DNA from: Triplophysa rosa
Taxonomy: Eukaryota > Chordata > Actinopteri > Cypriniformes > Nemacheilidae
Length of the DNA: 64,000 bases
Direction: 5' to 3'
Assembly (NCBI RefSeq): GCF_024868665.1
Contig: NC_079890.1
Location: 6,605,121 to 6,669,120 of the forward strand
Part shown: positions 1 to 11,519 of the stretch, piece by piece
Layout: the number at the start of each line of letters is the position of its first letter
How positions within the stretch are numbered: position 1 is the stretch's first letter
Position numbers and translations under genes: made by a program
The notes under the pieces: model-generated
What the model saw: only the letters and a program-made list of their open reading frames with translations
What the model was told of the DNA's origin: nothing
The model's database searches: none

Positions 1-81
1 GTGTTGCTTTAATTCGGGTTGCTGCAGGGAGAATGCAGTTAATTATGCATTGCAAGTCACTTTAGATGAAGTGTCTGTTAA

Positions 82-408
<327 letters not shown>

Positions 409-1609
409 GTAAAGAGAAATAAGATTTTTTAAAATAGAAATCAATTAGTTAATCCTGAATTTACCAGGATTACCAATCAGACCACACCAATCAGAATCAT
501 AAAGGACACAGCAAATAGCAGCACGGCAAAAGTGACACAGCAATAGATAGCCCTTAATAAAGGGACACCACGTGGTGTAATAGGAACCAGCCCGCCTCAG
601 GAAGCACTCAGCTCCTACAAAAATAAATAAAAAAACACAGAAGAAAAATTAATCAATGAGCCAAATACTGAAACAGAACAAACAAACAAACAAACAAAAA
701 AAGAAAACATTGAAGAAAACATACAAACACACAAACACATTTAATCCAACAAAACAAAAGAAACAAATTATTAACCCCAAATGAGACAATCAAACCATAC
801 AAAAGAAATAAACAATTAAAATTATATTAAAAATAAACATAACAAATTTACTCAAAAAACCAACACAAAAACTCAGACCCGCTACGGTGCTAGACCACGA
901 GGTAACTGGACTCCGCAGAAAGCAGCAGCATGGCTCAGAGGGCAAATAGTAGAAGGTGGAGACACATTCACTGGCTGTACTCAACCGACCTGGTATGATG
1001 TAATACTCGCGAGGACAAATTACTTGTTTCACTTGTTTCAGCTGGTTCTCCGTCTTAAGCTCGGTTGTATGTGTCACCCGACAAATGGGAGCCCCGAAGG
1101 CACGCCACACTGGAAGTGAGCAGCACACTACATACAGTGCATCTCCATAGCACACAGTCACGCTTATTAGACGTCACGCTTATTAGACTGCAATGCCGCA
1201 CAAAATAAAGGCACCCCACAGCGAAACCACCGGAACAACACACCAGAAAAGTTTCAGTGACCCAGCGTTACGCTCCATAGTCCACAATGGCAAAGGAAAG
1301 GGCCCGTCCTTGACCATGATGCACAGCAGGACGCATAACCAACAGGTATGTATAGTAAAGCGAGGCAGCAATTCATTGGCTGCATAATTAATGTTTGTGA
1401 CGCATTTCCCGTCACAAGCATCACTACAGTAGGGTCAGTTTGGAAAGGGATGACAGTTACATCTGGCTTTAAAGAGTGTGAGACTAAGAAATTCAGCTAC
1501 TCGAGTATGACTAGTAGTTTATTGGCTGAGGAATTAAATAGCATTTATCTATGTTTTTATGCACCTGTTCTTTTTTTCTGAAATGGAGTCAATGAAATCT
1601 AATATAAAT
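409..1609. other. No gene recognised; A-rich tract
   Basis: About 1.2 kb without a coding region I can support. Positions 600-850 are strongly A-rich with AAAC/AAAT runs, typical of low-complexity or retroposon-tail sequence. Short ORFs here have no recognisable motifs. Confidence 0.6.
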
Positions 1610-2042
1610 GTGACCCTGGACAACAAAACCAGTCTTATGGGTCAATTTTTCGAAATTGAGATTTTTACATTCTCTGAAAGCTGAATAAATAAACTTTCTA
1701 TAGATATATGAGTTGTTAGGATAGGACAATATCTGGCTGAGATACAACCGTTTAAAACTCAGGAATCTGAGAGCGCAAAAAAATCAAAATATTGAGAAAA
1801 TCACCTTTGAAGTTGTTAATCAGGGGCACTGTGGCAGACCATCCACTCACAAAAATAAAGTTTTTATATATGTAAGGTAGGCAATTTACAAAATATCTTC
1901 ATGGAACATGATCTTTACTTAATAGCCTAATGATTTTTGGCATAAAAGAAAAATCGATAATTTTGACCCACACAATGTATTTTTGTCTTTTACTAAAAAT
2001 GTTCCTGTGCTACTTAAGACTGGTTTTGTGATCCAGGGTCAC
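1610..2042. mobile_element. Non-autonomous DNA transposon (MITE), 433 bp
   Basis: The element starts GTGACCCTGGACAACAAAAC and ends with the near-inverse (GGTTTTGTGATCCAGGGTCAC). It thus has terminal inverted repeats of roughly 25 bases that include an AAACCAGTCTTA segment. The interior is AT-rich and has no ORF. The flanks on both sides are AAAT, a possible 4-bp target duplication. I recognise the termini as a common fish repeat but cannot name the superfamily with certainty. Confidence 0.8.
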
Positions 2043-2703
2043 AAATTGTGTTGGTGATTATAATAGCTTCTTTGGTAAATCAGCAGTATTTAAGGGTTTT
2101 AAAGGTTGTAAGATAACAAAACCCCTGGGCCTCTTCTATAGTAGTTTAATCAACAAAGTTCAGGAGGAGCAGGAGTGGATAATCAACCCGGCTGGTTTGC
2201 TATCACAGCTTTTACCCTAAAAGCTCAAGAGAGAACTTCTACAAATAGGAAAAGCTGTCTTACCTGCATTCTCTCTACAATCTTCAAGCATCCCTCCACC
2301 ACCCTGGCTCCTCACCACGAGCAAGTTTCCTCCCGCAGGACAACGGGGAGAGCACTCTGGGTTTGGGCTAATACCTCACTCGGAGCCCTTTCCCTGGACA
2401 AGGGGGGAGTGCTCAGAGTTCGGAAGAAACATCCTGGGCTCGGAGCCCTCTCCCCAGACAGCACACCACATATGCATACCCTTTAACCTGCATCATTACT
2501 ATTATCTGCACAGGTGAACTCGTGAAATTAAATGCTTTGATAAATTAGTAAAAGAAGTGTTGGTGGCTCAAACTAAAAAATTCTTAGAACCCCTGCATTT
2601 CGCTTATAGAACAGAGGTCATTTTTATTTAGTCTTAATCTTCAGATGATACCATTCTCATTAGTAATGCTCATTAGTCTTAGTCACATTTTTGTCTTTCA
2701 TAG
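2043..2703. other. No gene recognised
   Basis: Spacer between the MITE and the gypsy LTR. It contains two imperfect copies of a GGAGCCCT(T/C)TCCC(T/C)-type segment near 2373 and 2437. No coding motif is visible. Confidence 0.5.
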
Positions 2704-3295
2704 TGTAAGAGATGGCACGTGTGGTTGGAGGCATAAAAATGGCAATTGCAAAAAGTTAGTCCATTTGGGGTGAGTTTAATGTCCAAACAGCGAATATTCC
2801 CAGAAAACAGCGCAAAAAGGGTAAAAACTCGGTATGCAAAAAATAAATAAAACAAAACAAAACAAAAGATTTACAAGTCCATAGATTCCCAAGGCATTCA
2901 GAAAAGTCGTTTCTATAACTTCCAGTTGGTTTTGAGGCAGGACTGTCCTCGCTTGAACTTAGCTACCACACTCGACTACTCACATAACTCTCTATCCATT
3001 CTCCAAAAAAACATTTTACACACCTGTGTTGGCTTATCAGTAATTTCCTAATCGAGGCCACGCCCCTGGAATATACCATTCTACAGGTAAGTTTCTTGTA
3101 CAATGTGATTTCCAAATAAAATACTTTAAATCATATTAATTGTACTGTGATCAGTCTGATAAATAAATGTTAGTGGTTAGCTGGTTAGCCGCTAAAAGGT
3201 TTTAAGTATGTATAGCGTTAAGTGCTACCGCTACGCGCTGTTACTTCAACACATAATACACATAGCAATCACCACATCACTCACATATAAAAACA
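2704..3295 (-). repeat. 3' LTR of the Gmr1-like element
   Basis: Nearly the same sequence as 8846-9441 in the same orientation, differing by small indels such as a missing six-base segment near 2948. On the minus strand this is the downstream LTR. The boundary is taken where the two copies cease to match. Confidence 0.88.
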
Positions 3296-3304
3296 TATAT
3301 CCAT

Positions 3305-4230
3305 AACATCCATATTACCTTATTAGGGTTGTCTTTTTTTGCAAGGTTGGTAAGAGCTATTGCTCTCGCAGACAAGTGGGGGATAAAGCACCTGTACCAA
3401 CCAATCACTCCTAGAAAGGATCATACCTGTTTTTTGGTGCTAGGTTGCTCTGCATGCAGAATTGCTTCAATTTTTCCAACCTGAGGATGTATGACCCCAT
3501 AGCCGAGTTTCCATCTTAGCCACTGCACACTTGTCAGGGCGAATGGTAAGTCCTGCTGTTTTTATCATTGCTAGTATCTCTGACAGATGTTGTAGATGCT
3601 CTTCCTAAGTGTTACTGAAAATGACAATGTCATCTAGGTATGCTGCTGCAAATTGCTCAGTACCGCTGAGAATGTGATCGATCATCCTCTGGAATGTTGC
3701 GGGTGCTCCATGCAGTCCAAAAGGTAAAACTCGGAATTGGTAGTGCCCAAATGGTGTTTTAAAATCTGTCAAGTCCTTCCTGTCTGGGCTCAACGGTATT
3801 TGCCAATACCCCTTACATAAATCCAATGTTGTGAGAAACTTTGCCTTCCCAAGCTTCTCTATCAACTCGTCCACCCGAGGCATTGGATAAGGGTCAAATT
3901 TGCTTACTGCATTAAGTTTTCTAAAATCCAAACAAAATCTAAGTGTTCCATCCTTTTTCAGAACCAGGACAATGGGATTATTCCATTCGCTGGCTGACAG
4001 TTCAATAACTCCCATTTCCTGCATCGATGTCAACTCTTGCTTCATTGTGGATAATACTTTCTCTGGTACCCTGTAAACATGTTGATGTATTGGTTTATTG
4101 TCTTTCAGGTAAATGCGATGTTGCACAAGATCTGTCTTACCTGGTGTGTTCAAGAACAAATCAACAGGAACGATGTCTAGCAATGGTTCCTTCTGTTTTT
4201 TTTCTCAGATGTTGTAATTCCAGACTGGAT
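3305..4230 (-). pseudogene. Gmr1-like reverse transcriptase, truncated before RNase H
   Basis: The clean frame at 3605-4183 contains the gypsy RT landmarks in order: RVPEKVL, KKDGTLRFC, DFRKLN, YPMPRVDELIE, TTLDLCKGYWQIPL, PFGL.GAPATFQ and the catalytic YLDD near 3625. After YLDD a stop and frameshifts break the frame. A degenerate connection region (SFLG.IGWYR, PHLSARA) can still be followed to about 3310, where the sequence enters the LTR. RNase H is absent. Upstream it runs directly from the integrase C-terminus through an acidic linker, which supports a continuous IN-RT polyprotein. Confidence 0.88.
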
Positions 4231-4346
4231 TCATCTTTCTGTACGGGTAAGAATTGCTCCTCCACTTCATCCTCGTTCTGAACCATCTCTACCAGAAGTT
4301 GTTTTTTAGCATCTGCTACTGATTCTGGCCGAGGGGCTGGTTCGTT

Positions 4347-5370
4347 TCACTTTTTCAACATGTTAATGTGGAAGATTTGTAGCGGTCGTTGTCTAGTTGG
4401 CATTTGAATTTCATAAGTGACGGGTCCAATTTTCTTCTTGACCTGAAACGGACCTTGCCATTTCGCCAGCAGTTTTTTGTCTGTAGTTGGTAGTAGTAAC
4501 AAGACTTGCTCTCCTACTTGAAAAGTTCTTTCTCTGGCCTTCTTGTCGTACCAGGATTTCTGCTTGCGCTGGGATTGTTGTAGGTTCCCCTGTGCTATGG
4601 TGGTAACACGCTGTAGCATTTCCCTCATCTTTAAGATGTATGAGAGAATGTTCTGCTTACGTACCTTGTCCTTAGCTTCCCAGCTGTCTCTAAGCACATC
4701 CAGGGGTCCTCTGACCTGATGACCAAAAAGCAGTTCAAAAGGGGAAAAACCCGTAGAAGCCTGGGGTACCTCTCGGTATGCAAACAAAAGATAGGGCAGC
4801 CATTCTTTGCCCATTACTGCTATAAACTTGCTTAGCATACTCTTGAGTGTTTGATTAAACCGTTCAACTAGACCATCAGTCTGGGGGTGATAGGGGGTAG
4901 TACGCACTCTCTTGATACGCAGTAATTGATACACTTGGCTCAATGTGTTACTCATAAAATTAGTTGCTTGATCTGTTAATACTTCCTTCGGTATACCGAC
5001 ATGTCTAAAAAAATGAAGCAGTGCAGATGCAACTTGGTTTGCAGTGACTTCCCTCAAAGGATATGCCTCAGGGTATCTGGTTCCGTAATCACAATTTCCA
5101 GTATAAACCTATTCCCTTTTTGGCTTGTTTCTAGAGGTCCAACCACATCCACTCCTATCCTCTCAAACAGAACACTAACCGCAGGAATTGGCACTAGGGG
5201 TACTATAGTAGGTGTTCTACCTGCCACAAGTTGACACTCCGGACAAGCTTTACAAAAGTCTTTGACTTCATTGTACATGCCCGGCCAGTAAAATCTCTTT
5301 ACAATCCTTAACAAGGTTTTCATGAAACCCAAATGTCCTGACCATGGAATAGAATGTCCAAGTTCTAACA
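4347..5370 (-). pseudogene. Gmr1-like integrase core and C-terminus
   Basis: Two overlapping frames (5054-5389 and 4347-5057), joined by one frameshift near 5055, give an HHCC zinc-binding domain (GH...GHLG, C..C of CKACPECQ), the catalytic core and the C-terminal GPF module (KWQGPFQV). The catalytic triad residues are visible: Asp in GVDVVGP, Asp in LTDQATNF and Glu in GLVERFNQ. The protein ends close to IFHINMLKK and continues toward the RT linker. The N-terminal beginning is displaced to 6401-6507 by the hAT insertion. Confidence 0.88.
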
Positions 5371-5784
5371 CCTGTGTATAGGGATGCACTGAAATGAAAA
5401 TTCTTGGCCGAAGCCGAACATGATGTGAAATACTTGGCCGAAGGCCGAATAATACTGAACACCGAACATGTTTTTTTGCATTTCTTCTATTTATTTACCC
5501 ATTTTTTCACTATTGCACAAAATGAATAGTCAAAATGTGCTTTTCATAATTTGTCTTGCTTTCAATAAAATACAATACAACTTAATATAAAATTGAGCAA
5601 AACAAAGTAAATTCAAACAAAAAATTGAGCCTGTGAATAGCCTATATTAATACTATATTAATAACTGACTGCTAAAAGAAAGTTACTCTGTACCCCTACA
5701 ATAAAAAGGTTCATTAAAAAGTGTCATTCAACATTAGGCCTATAAACTAAAAATACGAATAAACGAAAACTGTTGGATTATTAT

Positions 5785-5990
5785 AGGCTACATTGCAAAA
5801 TGATTTTAAGAAAAAAAAACATCCAATGCAAGCAATTCTGACTGATGCTGACTGACAACCATATCAGTTCACGTCTCTCTTCCAAACTCCGCCCACAAAA
5901 GCTGACTGTTCTCTCAGAAGGTGCACTCGTGGCCGGGCTGCACCGAACATACTTTGACAAGTTGTTTAGTACAGGGAACTGTGTGCACGC
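5785..5990 (-). pseudogene. hAT transposase C-terminal dimerisation remnant
   Basis: The minus-strand frame contains FPVLNNLSK followed by PATSAPSERTVS, which resembles the hATC signature (YP.L..LA...L..PATSAPSERVFS). The usual Phe-Ser after Arg-Val is altered and the rest of the transposase is missing, so this is an internally deleted copy. Confidence 0.75.
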
Positions 5991-6116
5991 GACCACTGTA
6001 TGATGTCAAAGGATGTCGCGAGCGGCGGGGCTACTGTCAGACAGCCCGCTTCCGTCTAAAGTAAAGTTACCGACCGGTAAAGACTTTCATTCGGAAATTT
6101 ACTTTCGTGCGGCAAG

Positions 6117-6181
6117 GCCCCTGCTCTCGCTCTGTCGCTCTCTCTCTCGCTCTCTCTCTCTCTCGCTCTCTCTCTCTCTCG

Positions 6182-6218
<37 letters not shown>

Positions 6219-6300
6219 GCTCTCGCTCTCTCTCTCTCTCGCGCTCTCTCTCTCTCGCGCTCTCTCTCTCTCTCGCGCTCTCTCTCTCTCGCTCTCTCTG
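6117..6300. repeat. CT/CTCG-rich simple repeat
   Basis: About 180 bases of CTCTCT interrupted by CTCG and CGCG, inside the hAT element. It opens long artificial frames of Ser-Leu on the plus strand and Arg-Glu on the minus strand. These are not genes. Confidence 0.95.
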
Positions 6301-6400
6301 CACTGGTTGCTGCTTGATCGTATCACGAGTCATTGCGTTTTTTGCTATTTCTGCTGAACATTTTCGGTGGCCGAACATTCGGTGCATCCCTACCTGTGTA

Positions 6401-6660
6401 CGACAATCTTTTGGTACCACCAACTGCGTACCGTCCTCTTTCGACTGTCTGTAAAGGAGGCCTTGTTTAAGAAAAAAACATTTCTCCACACAACAAATCG
6501 ACAGCATTTCCTTCTACCGCTTTCTTGAAACATCCTGCCAATGTAGCATCATTTTTCTGTAACTCTACTATCTCACTGGATATATTAAAATCCAATTCAA
6601 CAGTCTCTGGATCAGTTACCCATTTCCTTCGCTTTTCCAATCTGTCCATCTTACTTGGTT
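6401..6660 (-). pseudogene. Gmr1-like protease-integrase linker and integrase N-terminus
   Basis: Read on the minus strand, an acidic linker with ELQKNDATL leads into LLYRQ and QLVVPKD, the usual lead-in to a gypsy integrase zinc finger. The frame then runs into the hAT target duplication at 6393-6400 and resumes beyond the hAT element at about 5370. Small frame changes are present near 6480. Confidence 0.75.
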
Positions 6661-6665
6661 TTGTC

Positions 6666-7370
6666 TCACTTATTGTCCTCATTAACAAATGGCATTTCTT
6701 GCAAAATATCAAGTGTAACATCTTTGGGTTGTGACCATTGCTTTAACTTTTGACCCTGTGCTCTAGTAACCGTACCACACCATGTGGTTTCCTTCACCAA
6801 GTCTGCTAATATGGGCATGTCCGTGCCTAGCAACACTGGATACGGTAGCTTAGTTACAATCCCTACTTTCATCAAATAAGGTTGATTGTTAACTTCAATA
6901 TACACTTCAGCAGTGGGTAATGCTGATTCATCCCCATGTATACAACCTATTTTTCATAACTCCCTAAGAACATATTGTGTCTGCACCAATGTTTGCCCAC
7001 AACCTGAGTCTATCAATGCTGTAACCAGTTTACAATTCAACAAAATGGATACTGTAGGCTCTGAGTTTACTTCAGGTAGCATTGTACTGGTAGGAATATA
7101 ACACAGCGTAGCTGATTTGGGCTTCTTTATGGGGCAGTGCGGACTAATGTGACCTGGTTGAACATCCTTCTTCTCTACTGATTCACGTGCTGCTACATGT
7201 GTCATGGGCTTCGGATGAGTGTGTTTTAAAATTTGAGTTTGTGTTTGAGAGTACGGACTACTCCCCAACCCCCCAGACTTACATCTGTTGGCCTGTAGTC
7301 TTCCAGCATACTGAAACGACCCAACAGCACTCTTCCTCGCCGTGATGTAGGTATTGTTGGACTTTAAAGG
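6666..7370 (-). pseudogene. Gmr1-like gag C-terminus (zinc knuckle) and aspartic protease
   Basis: The minus-strand frame 6954-7370 carries a degenerate knuckle (GHISPHC after a missing first Cys pair) followed by the retroviral protease active site ALIDSGCGQTLV. The next frame (6666-6905) has PYPVLLGTDMP, the usual C-terminal protease motif. A stop near 6952 separates them. The 5' side of this frame is cut by the solo LTR at 7375. Confidence 0.82.
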
Positions 7371-7374
7371 CAGT

Positions 7375-8112
7375 CCTGCATGTTCAAAAATTTGAAAGAG
7401 ACTTTTCTCCAAATTATATAGAAGTTTTATTATCAGATGTAAAAAGTAACAAAGCTTTGGGTTGTCAGACGATCTCCTCACTCCATAAAAAGCCAACAAC
7501 CACAAATATTCAAAAACACCCATATTTATAAAGTATGTGACGTCGCTCGTATCTTCTGACTCCTCCTCTGCTTTTTAAGGAGTGCTGCTCCGTTTCCACC
7601 AATCACCGTGAAGTCCTTTTTCTTAGTTCCTGTAAAATAACATTTCAAAACGTATATCCTGTGGTCAATCGCCAGTCCTGAGGAATGTTCTCCAGGACAG
7701 TTTCTTTTTGGGGAGCGGTCTCCTAGAAACAGTTCCCTGTGGCCGGACAACATACCAACATTCTTAACATTCTTTTAGTAAAAAGAAAACACTTAATCAT
7801 CTAATACTTTTAATTATGTAGCGTTGTTTCTTAATTCTATGATTCATTAAAACACATCACAACTCATGATTATACTTAAACATATGAAGTGGATTGATTC
7901 ATAACATTTTTATGTGAAGAACACTCTTTGTGTGTGTGTGTGTGTTGATCTAGATAATTTATGGCTCCAACCCCCATTTGCCACAGTAACTATTTTACTG
8001 AGTAAGATAGCAAGCACATGACAAAATCACACAGCTTAATGATTTAATGAAAGAAAACACTTATTGATTATATTGATATTTAAATCATACTTTTATCTGA
8101 AAAATATTCCCA
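7375..8112 (-). mobile_element. Solo LTR of another retroelement, inserted in gag
   Basis: This ~740-bp segment separates the gag frame ending ...AEEAANLVD (8117) from the frame resuming ...LPLKSNN (7370). On the minus strand it has a TATAAATA box (7523-7530) and, about 100 bases downstream, an AATAAA signal (7426-7431), in promoter-then-polyA order as in an LTR. It begins close to TGTGGGAA and ends close to ACATGCA. A four-base CAGT on each side (7371-7374, 8113-8116) is a possible target duplication, but the exact ends are uncertain. No internal coding region is present. Confidence 0.65.
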
Positions 8113-8770
8113 CAGTATCTACCAAATTAGCTGCTTCCTCTGCAGTCTTAGGATCCCGATCCTTTACCCAAGTTTTAATTTCCGGGTACCATGTACTGTT
8201 ACAGTAGCAACTTCCATTTTGGTACATGTATCAAAGCACACCCATTTGGAAAATAAGTCTTTTAAACGGACGTATAATTCTATTGGTGATTCACCATCAA
8301 GCATGTCCAGTGAGCGAAATCTCAGTCTATATGTTTCAGAGTTTGTCTTGCATTTCCTCAGAATCACTTCTTTGACTCTCTCATAATCCAAAGCACAAAG
8401 CATTGACATTGCAACAAACGCACTTCTTGCTTTACCTGATAGCAATGTAACCAGATGCACAGCCCAATAGCTTTTTGGCCACTGGTACACCTACATTCTT
8501 TCAAATGTAACCAGGTATTGCTCGATGTCGTCATCCTCTTGTAGTCTTGGTAGTTGAGGCCCTGAGACCAATCCTCATGTAGATAATCTGTACACGTAGT
8601 TGTATGTCTGGTTTGCCGCGTGTAGCTCCATTAGCTTCACTTTGCTCTTTCTCTTCTTCCATATTCACTGTCTGTTGTCCTCTTGTCTTTGGTGGCATTT
8701 TACCATCCAAGTAATAGCCACTACTTTTGATACCATACGTGAATTCTCCCTTCACTTCAGACACCTAATG
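8113..8770 (-). pseudogene. Gmr1-like gag, N-terminal and SCAN-like region
   Basis: The minus-strand frame 8531-8764 starts at an ATG and is charged (PPKTRGQQ, EEEKEQSEANG). The next frame (8164-8490) includes W..HLV.LLSGKA..A, LRFRSLD and SP.ELYVRLKDLF.KW, similar to the SCAN-like capsid domain found in Gmr1-type gag. A frameshift near 8200 leads into EIKTWVKDRDPKTAEEAANL. The frame is then cut by the solo LTR. Stops between the pieces make it non-functional. Confidence 0.75.
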
Positions 8771-8830
8771 CAAGTTAACGTGGTTCCATTTTAGACACCA
8801 AACGTGTGTCCAACTGTAGATTCAAGCTTC

Positions 8831-8843
8831 ACTTCTGACACCA
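8831..8843 (-). promoter_or_regulatory. Primer-binding site of the Gmr1-like element
   Basis: On the minus strand TGGTGTCAGAAGT lies two bases after the end of the 5' LTR, the position of a tRNA primer-binding site. Partial copies of the TTTGGTGTC theme recur at about 8770 and 8800, suggesting small local duplications of the leader. Confidence 0.6.
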
Positions 8844-8845
8844 AA

Positions 8846-9441
8846 TGTGAGAGATGGCACGTGTGGTTGGAGGCATAAAAATGGCAATTGCAAAAAGTTA
8901 GTCCAATTGGGGTGAGTTTAATGTCCAAACAGCGAATATTCCCAGAAAACAGAGCAAAAAGGGTAAAAAACCCGGTATGCAAAAAATAAATAAAACAAAA
9001 CAAAAGATTTACAAATCCATAGATTCCCAAGGCATTCAGAAAAGTCGTTTCTATAACTTCCAGTTGGTTTTGAGGCAGGACTTAGCTCTGTCCTCGCTTG
9101 AATTTAGCTACCACACTCTACTACTCACATTACTCTCTATCCATTCTCCAAAAAAAACATTTTACACACCTGTGCTGGCTTATCAGTAATTTCCTAATCG
9201 AGGCCACGCCCCTGGAATATACCATTCCACAGGTAAGTTTCTTGTACAATGTGATTTCCAAATAAAATACTTTAAATCATATTAATTGTACTATGATCAG
9301 TCTGATAAATAAATGTTAGTGGTTAGCTTGTAAGCCGCTAAAAGGTTTTAAGTATGTATAGCGTTAAGTGCTACCGCTACACGCCGTTACTTAAACACAT
9401 AATACACATAGCAATCACCACATCACTCACATATAAAAACA
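8846..9441 (-). repeat. 5' LTR of the Gmr1-like element
   Basis: Upstream LTR on the minus strand, matching 2704-3295 over its whole length. It is followed on the minus strand by the primer-binding site and gag. Confidence 0.88.
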
Positions 9442-10399
9442 TATAATATACAACACATTTAACACATTACATAGGTCTGGATATAATGCTGTCAGTGTCG
9501 GCAACCACATCGTGTTACTGTATATGTAAGTATGTATGTGTGAAATATATGTTTATGTATATAGTTCATGCATAGGCACGGGCTACTTCGTGACACATAG
9601 GTTTAGTCTAGTTTTAGTCAACAAAAAGACATTGCATTTTTGTCACCTAGTCGATACTCTGTTAAGCTGCAGTTACAAACGTGCATTTTGATAGCAATTG
9701 ATGGTCTTCAGAAAATAATAATCATTACATTTTTCCTATCTTTAGAGCAATTTCATTAAGCTTTGAGAAATTTGAATCAAGGTAACACTGACATTGCACT
9801 TACCAGTAGCACTAAGAAAAGGGATATGTAGCTTGCTGTGCTGTCCGGACTAATTTATAAGGCAAGATCATACATAGATAAAAGTTGTATTAAATCTCAG
9901 TAATCAAGTAAAAAACCTTTTTGTTTAGTTGTGGAAACATTTATTCTCTGAAACTTCAAATAAAAGTGCAATAAACAGACATTCCTGACATACCTTTGTC
10001 TGCCAGTGCATTCAAGAGGACAGTACTTATAACTATTACTTTATTAATTCCAGCATTTACAGCATTTACAAACAAAATGTGATTAACCATTAGGAACACA
10101 TTTTAAACAAACAAACAAAAATACAGGCTTATAACGTATATGGTACACGGAATTACTTTGCATTTACACACAGTAAGGATTCATTCCAATAACTACATTT
10201 ACACTTAGTTAATCCTTTACATTGATCAAAAGTGTGCCATTTAAGAGTATATAAAGTATTTTGATTGCCAGAGGGTAATAACATAAGATTGTATACAATT
10301 GCATAAATGCCTACAAAATAAACATGGCCTAACATCAGGCAAACAACAAACATAGTAGGATATCAATTGGCAGGCCATTGACTGATTCATTTTTAGAAA
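9442..10399. other. No gene recognised
   Basis: AT-rich spacer between the gypsy element and the decayed hAT transposon. No recognised motif, long ORF or clear repeat boundary. Confidence 0.5.
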
Positions 10400-10575
10400 A
10401 GCGCTTCTTTCCAAGATCAACCTGGCTCGATTCCTGAGTCCATGACTCAGGTCACCTGTGATACTGAAAACTCTCAGAAAATGCCTGAGATGCAGGCATA
10501 GCGAGTAGGTATTGGGCTAGGAGTTTTAGAAGCTGATAGGTAGAGCCATGTGTAGCCCAACAGCAGTCTCTTCCT

Positions 10576-11480
10576 TTATGGGCTGTGACAGCAGCTCTTT
10601 GAATCTTCAAATTTCCTGCATGACACAGAGCTTTGTGTTGCTAGGTCCAGATGTCCGGTTTGCACTTTTGTTAGAAATCTAAATCTGAGTCGCTTTGCAT
10701 GTGTCTCCGCACATCTCTCCTCTTCTCCCTGATTTTCAACTGCACCCTCTTGGATTACAGGGGACCCCATTTGAGCAATGTAATGTTCTGCTCTACTCCG
10801 TAGATCCTGAATGTGTTCGTCAATATTTTCAAAGAATGCATCAGCTGAGACTGCCGGATCAAGGAAGCATACAGCAGTAGCAAGGGATGAGAATTTTGAA
10901 TCACTGGGATCAAGGAAGCAGCTAAAGTGTTGGTCTAAGTTTGTCTTCGTCTTTGCCAGAGAAGATATGTCCTTGTGGCTTGAACCTTGGGCCTGGTGAA
11001 ACTCAGATAGGTGAGCACTCGTTCTAGGAGGGCAGGCACCACCAGAGATAAGGACACTCTGGAGCATCTGGGTGTGCTCAGCAAAGGGAAGAAACAGATA
11101 TTTGAGTGCATTGAGCCTTTGTCACTCACTTGGAAGCACAGAATCCCAGCCCATCTTATTAGCTACTTGAGTGAGTGAGTCCTTCAGATCAATAAGACGT
11201 GTTATCATCAGGTAGGTGCTGGACCATCTAGTGGGGCATGCTTTGATCAAAGTGAGACCAGAAAGCTGCAGTAATTGCTCTGCTGCCACCCAATGACTTG
11301 CGGAAGAGCCTGACAAGTAGTTGAACTCTGTCTATGAGGCGTTTGACACTTGCTTCTTTTTGTACTATGTTAACCACAAGTTGAAAAGTATGAACAACAC
11401 AGGGCATCCTCTCTATTGCTCCAAGCCTGGGAATAAGAAACACAGAGAAAAGAACAAAGAATTTATTAATCATCTACATG
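10576..11480 (-). pseudogene. hAT (ZBED-like) transposase, C-terminal half
   Basis: Three overlapping minus-strand frames carry the hAT sequence landmarks: MPCVVHTFQLVVN with KEA, then CPTRWSSTYLMITRL (the conserved RW segment), LKDSLTQVANKMGWDS.LPSE, PFAEHTQMLQS and CFLDP repeated twice. At least two frameshifts and a stop after LPSE break the frame. The final dimerisation segment with a SERVFS motif is not found, so the protein is also truncated at the C-terminus. Confidence 0.82.
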
Positions 11481-11519
11481 AAATTCAATTGCCATGAGAA
11501 ATATAATGCAATAACTGTA

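Larger units (their letters stand above)
5379..6392. mobile_element. hAT-type DNA transposon, 1014 bp, with 8-bp TSD
   Basis: The element has terminal inverted repeats TAGGGATGCACTGA at the left and, inverted, TAGGGATGCACCGA at the right. It is flanked by identical 8-bp copies of CCTGTGTA at 5371-5378 and 6393-6400, the hAT signature. Subterminal GGCCGAA motifs repeat at both ends. The interior holds a degenerate transposase C-terminus and a long CT/GA simple repeat. It splits the integrase reading frame of the surrounding gypsy element, so it is the younger insertion. Confidence 0.93.
2704..9441 (-). mobile_element. Gmr1-like Ty3/gypsy LTR retrotransposon, antisense, nested insertions
   Basis: Two direct repeats of about 592 and 596 bp (2704-3295 and 8846-9441) both begin TGT and end in ACA and flank a minus-strand internal region. 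Read on the minus strand the order is gag (about 8770-8113), zinc knuckle and protease (7370-6666), integrase (6507-4347), then reverse transcriptase (4230-3305). Integrase upstream of RT with gypsy-type sequence motifs is the hallmark of Gmr1-like elements described in fish, not of standard gypsy (RT before IN) or copia (different protein motifs). RNase H is missing before the 3' LTR. A hAT element and a solo LTR interrupt the coding region. Without these insertions the copy would be about 5 kb. No clear target duplication is visible outside the LTRs. Confidence 0.85.

Noticed and set aside
6067..6507. Long Ser-Leu and Arg-Glu frames on both strands
   Set aside because: They are produced by the CT/GA simple repeat inside a hAT element.
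2704..9441. Ty1/copia element, from the IN-before-RT order
   Set aside because: The RT (YLDD context, GAPATFQ) and IN (GPF module) motifs are gypsy-type; the order fits Gmr1-like elements.
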